Positions 5,748 to 7,625 of a stretch of DNA of 7,625 nucleotides are shown one piece after another. The DNA is taken from positions 1 to 7,625 of the forward strand of contig JACQPF010000281.1 of assembly GCA_016207625.1 (NCBI GenBank), in the 5' to 3' direction. Source of the DNA: Elusimicrobiota bacterium. Its GTDB lineage: Bacteria; Elusimicrobiota; Elusimicrobia; FEN-1173. A program made the position numbers and the translations under genes. The notes under the pieces are model-generated. The model saw only the letters and a program-made list of their open reading frames with translations, was not told the DNA's origin and ran no database searches. Numbering within the stretch: the stretch's first letter is position 1; each line of letters opens with the position of its first letter.

Positions 5748-6368
5748 ATGACAAAACCCGACACCGCAGTCATAGACTCCCTGCCTTCCCTCGTTTCCGA
5801 CGAATGGAAAGAAGAAGATTTCCTCAATTATGACGGGGAGGGGCGGCCTTACCAAAAAATTTGGAAACAATACAACAGCGTTGAGGATTGCGTGAAGATC
5901 CTTGAACAAAACGGCCATGCGGGGATTGAATCGGTCGTGGTGTTGGGCACGGCGACCGGAGAGATCCTCAAGTTCTTCGACTCCACGTGGAACACGCGGC
6001 CTTATGGCTGCGAACTGAGCGCATGGGCTTACCGGCAGATTCCCCACCCCTACCGCAGGCGGATCAAAAACCAGGACTTGCGGCACTATGTGAAAGAGTG
6101 CCGCATGAAAGTGGACATGGTCTACGCCAACTCGTTCATGTATTTGGAGGAGCAGGACGTTCCGTGGGTTTTGAAAGAGTGCGCCCGGATCGCGCGGTTC
6201 TTATTTGCGGACCTGAGCTATTCGGAATGCTACGCGGAGAACGACCGGTACCGCAAGATATTGAAACCCCATCGCTGGTGGAGAGACCGGTTTCGAGAAG
6301 CGGGATTCGTGCCGTTTAAGAAGTACCGAAGGCTTTGGCAATCCGCGTTGACGCACTATCCGATTTAG
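5748..6368 (+). CDS. Class I SAM-dependent methyltransferase-like protein
   Basis: With the chosen start this is 206 residues. Residues 63-74 (VVVLGTATGEIL) match the glycine-rich SAM-binding motif I, but the usual GxGxG is reduced to GTATG. E89 in YGCELSAWA sits where the acidic residue that binds the SAM ribose is expected. VDMVYANSFMYLEE at 122-135 fits motif IV, followed by VLKECARIARFLFADL and HRWWRDRFREAGF, a layout common in small methyltransferases. No catalytic nucleophile or substrate can be named, and it may have lost methyl transfer. The frame is open upstream to TTG 5646 and ATG 5721, but codons before 5748 are AT-rich and unlike the rest, and a TATACT element sits 15 bases before 5748. 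None of the starts has a Shine-Dalgarno. It lies 86 bases before the GT4-type gene, same strand, which suggests a role in glycan or surface-molecule modification. Confidence 0.75.
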   Translation: MTKPDTAVIDSLPSLVSDEWKEEDFLNYDGEGRPYQKIWKQYNSVEDCVKILEQNGHAGIESVVVLGTATGEILKFFDSTWNTRPYGCELSAWAYRQIPHPYRRRIKNQDLRHYVKECRMKVDMVYANSFMYLEEQDVPWVLKECARIARFLFADLSYSECYAENDRYRKILKPHRWWRDRFREAGFVPFKKYRRLWQSALTHYPI

Positions 6369-6454
6369 GTCCGCCTGCAAAAAACTCCCATCCCGTTTTG
6401 TTCACGGAGGCGCCGAAGGGGAGTTCCTCGGTAAATGGTATACTTCTTAATATT
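6369..6454. other. Gap between methyltransferase-like and GT4-type genes
   Basis: An 86-base gap. AACTCCC at 6383-6389 and GGGAGTT at 6419-6425 form a 7-base inverted repeat with a 29-base loop; no T-run follows, so a terminator is not supported. The promoter of the next gene occupies the end of the gap. Confidence 0.3.
6436..6444 (+). promoter_or_regulatory. Extended -10 promoter of the GT4-type gene
   Basis: TGGTATACT: a TGn extension plus TATACT (5 of 6 to TATAAT). The hexamer ends 10 bases before the ATG at 6455, so the leader would be only a few bases. No -35 box and no Shine-Dalgarno are visible. Confidence 0.5.
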
Positions 6455-7625
6455 ATGAAACCTCGCTCCGAAATCCGAAAGATCGCTTTTTTGGGAGACT
6501 ACCTGCCCCGGCTCTGCGGCATCGCCACCTTTACGACGGATTTGTGCACGTCCGTGGCGGCGCGGTTCCCCAAAGCGCAGTGCTTCGCCGTGCCCGTGAA
6601 CGACGTGGAGGGAGGCTACAACTACCCTGACGAGGTGCGCTTCGAAATCGAGGAGCAGAACCTGCCCTCCTACCAGAGGGCCGCGGAATTTTTGAGCATC
6701 AGCGATGTGGACGTGCTTTGCGTTCAGCACGAGTACGGCATTTACGGCGGGCCGGCCGGCGGGCACCTGCTGGCGCTCCTGCGCGAGGTCAACCTGCCGA
6801 TCGTCACCACGCTCCATACCGTGCTGAGGGAACCCAACGCCGACCAGAAACGGGTGATGCAGGAATTGATCCAGCTTTCCACCCGGATGGTGGTGATGTC
6901 CCACAAAGCGGAGGAATTCCTGAAAAGCATTTACAAAGCCCCCGCCGCCAAGATCGACGTGATCCCCCACGGCATTCCGGAGACCTCTTTTGTGGATTCC
7001 AATTACTACAAAGACCTCTTCGGCGTGGAGGGCAAGCAGGTCCTTCTGACGTTCGGCCTGCTGTCTCCCAACAAGGGGATTGAGACCGTGCTGAACGCCC
7101 TGCCGAAAATCGTGGCGGAGTTTCCGGAGGTGGTCTACATCGTGCTGGGGGCGACGCACCCGCATCTCGTCCGGCAGCAGGGCGAGTCCTACCGGTTGAG
7201 CCTGGAGCTTCTGGCCAAGAAAAACGGCGTCCAGAAGAACGTCATCTTTTACAACCGCTTCGTGGAGCTGAGCGAGTTGAAGGAGTTCATCGGCGCCGCG
7301 GACATCTACATCACCCCCTATTTGAACGAAGCCCAGATCGTGTCCGGGACGCTGGCCTATTGTTTCGGCACGGGCAAGGCGGTGGTGTCCACCCCCTATT
7401 GGCACGCCCAGGAGCTATTGGCTGACGACCGCGGCGTGTTGATCCCCTTCAACGACCCGGACGCCATCGCCCGGGAGGTGGTGGGGCTTCTGAGGGACGA
7501 TGCCCGGCGGGACACCCTGCGCAAGAACGCCTACACGATGGGGCGGGAGATGGTGTGGGGCAACGTCGCCTGTTCCTACATGCAGGCTTTCGAGCAGGCC
7601 CGGAACGAACGGGCCGGCCTGACCC
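6455..7625 (+). CDS. GT4-type (GT-B fold) glycosyltransferase, 3' end outside window
   Basis: 390 codons are present with no stop before the window edge. Residues 1-180 are the N-terminal Rossmann half: GDYLPRLCGIATFTTDL at 14-30, VQHEYGIYGGPAG at 90-102, TTLHTVLREPNADQ at 118-131, and VIPHGIP at 169-175 at the domain hinge. Residues 190-385 are the C-terminal, nucleotide-sugar-binding half: LLTFGLLSPNKGIE at 197-210, VVYIVLGATHPH, ITPYLNEAQIVSGTLAY at 286-302, and GKAVVSTPYWHAQELL at 307-322. The usual second Glu of the EX7E motif is not obvious, which I recall as normal for this subfamily. From memory, relatives are often much longer, with a second domain after the transferase, so the missing part may be substantial. 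Sugar and acceptor are unknown; the neighbours suggest an envelope glycan. The ATG is supported by homology starting within 10 residues and by the extended -10 just upstream. Confidence 0.92.
   Translation, partial: MKPRSEIRKIAFLGDYLPRLCGIATFTTDLCTSVAARFPKAQCFAVPVNDVEGGYNYPDEVRFEIEEQNLPSYQRAAEFLSISDVDVLCVQHEYGIYGGPAGGHLLALLREVNLPIVTTLHTVLREPNADQKRVMQELIQLSTRMVVMSHKAEEFLKSIYKAPAAKIDVIPHGIPETSFVDSNYYKDLFGVEGKQVLLTFGLLSPNKGIETVLNALPKIVAEFPEVVYIVLGATHPHLVRQQGESYRLSLELLAKKNGVQKNVIFYNRFVELSELKEFIGAADIYITPYLNEAQIVSGTLAYCFGTGKAVVSTPYWHAQELLADDRGVLIPFNDPDAIAREVVGLLRDDARRDTLRKNAYTMGREMVWGNVACSYMQAFEQARNERAGLT

Noticed and set aside
6544..6560. About 15-base match between the TIG repeats (ACGTCCGTGGCGGC) and the GT4-type gene
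   Set aside because: It falls in an ordinary coding stretch on the opposite strand sense with no extended similarity; best explained by shared GC-rich codons.
6365..7405. Minus-strand open frame of 346 codons opposite the GT4-type gene
   Set aside because: The plus strand encodes a clear glycosyltransferase with conserved motifs throughout; the antisense frame is His/Gln/Val-rich with no recognisable fold.

Overview
The window holds five protein-coding genes, two of them cut by its ends, plus a probable gene remnant. G+C is high, and the OmpA-type protein with a peptidoglycan-binding domain points to a bacterium with an outer membrane. From memory of the families, the OmpA N-terminal domain and the GT4-type glycosyltransferase look like proteins from Acidobacteriota and other deep or uncultured Gram-negative phyla. 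There is no rRNA or other phylogenetic marker, so the phylum is a low-confidence inference. No tRNA, rRNA, CRISPR array, insertion sequence or phage gene is visible.

Layout. Positions 1-1802 (minus) are the first about 600 residues of an exported surface protein: signal sequence, DUF1565-like parallel beta-helix, then tandem IPT/TIG domains that run off the window. Positions 1890-3896 (minus) encode a single 668-residue polypeptide that joins a GT2 glycosyltransferase to a radical SAM enzyme with a SPASM-like C-terminal cluster domain. Positions 3897-4177 hold no intact gene, but a plus-strand reading resembles the N-terminus of another beta-helix surface protein, probably a decayed remnant. 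Positions 4178-5566 (minus) encode a 462-residue OmpA-family protein with a strong ribosome binding site and an extended -10 promoter. Positions 5567-5747 are an AT-rich divergent promoter region. Positions 5748-6368 (plus) encode a small class I methyltransferase-like protein. Positions 6455-7625 (plus, incomplete) encode a GT4-type glycosyltransferase.

How they might work together: two glycosyltransferases, a radical SAM enzyme, a methyltransferase-like protein, an outer-membrane/peptidoglycan anchor and a secreted repeat protein together suggest a cell-envelope locus concerned with building or modifying glycans or glycosylated surface proteins. This is inference from neighbourhood. Each gene seems to have its own promoter, so they are not one operon. 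The most unusual item is the GT2-radical SAM fusion. A second pattern is that several starts lack a Shine-Dalgarno sequence and have a TGn-TAnnnT extended -10 element only 7-11 bases upstream of the ATG, which suggests leaderless or nearly leaderless transcripts.
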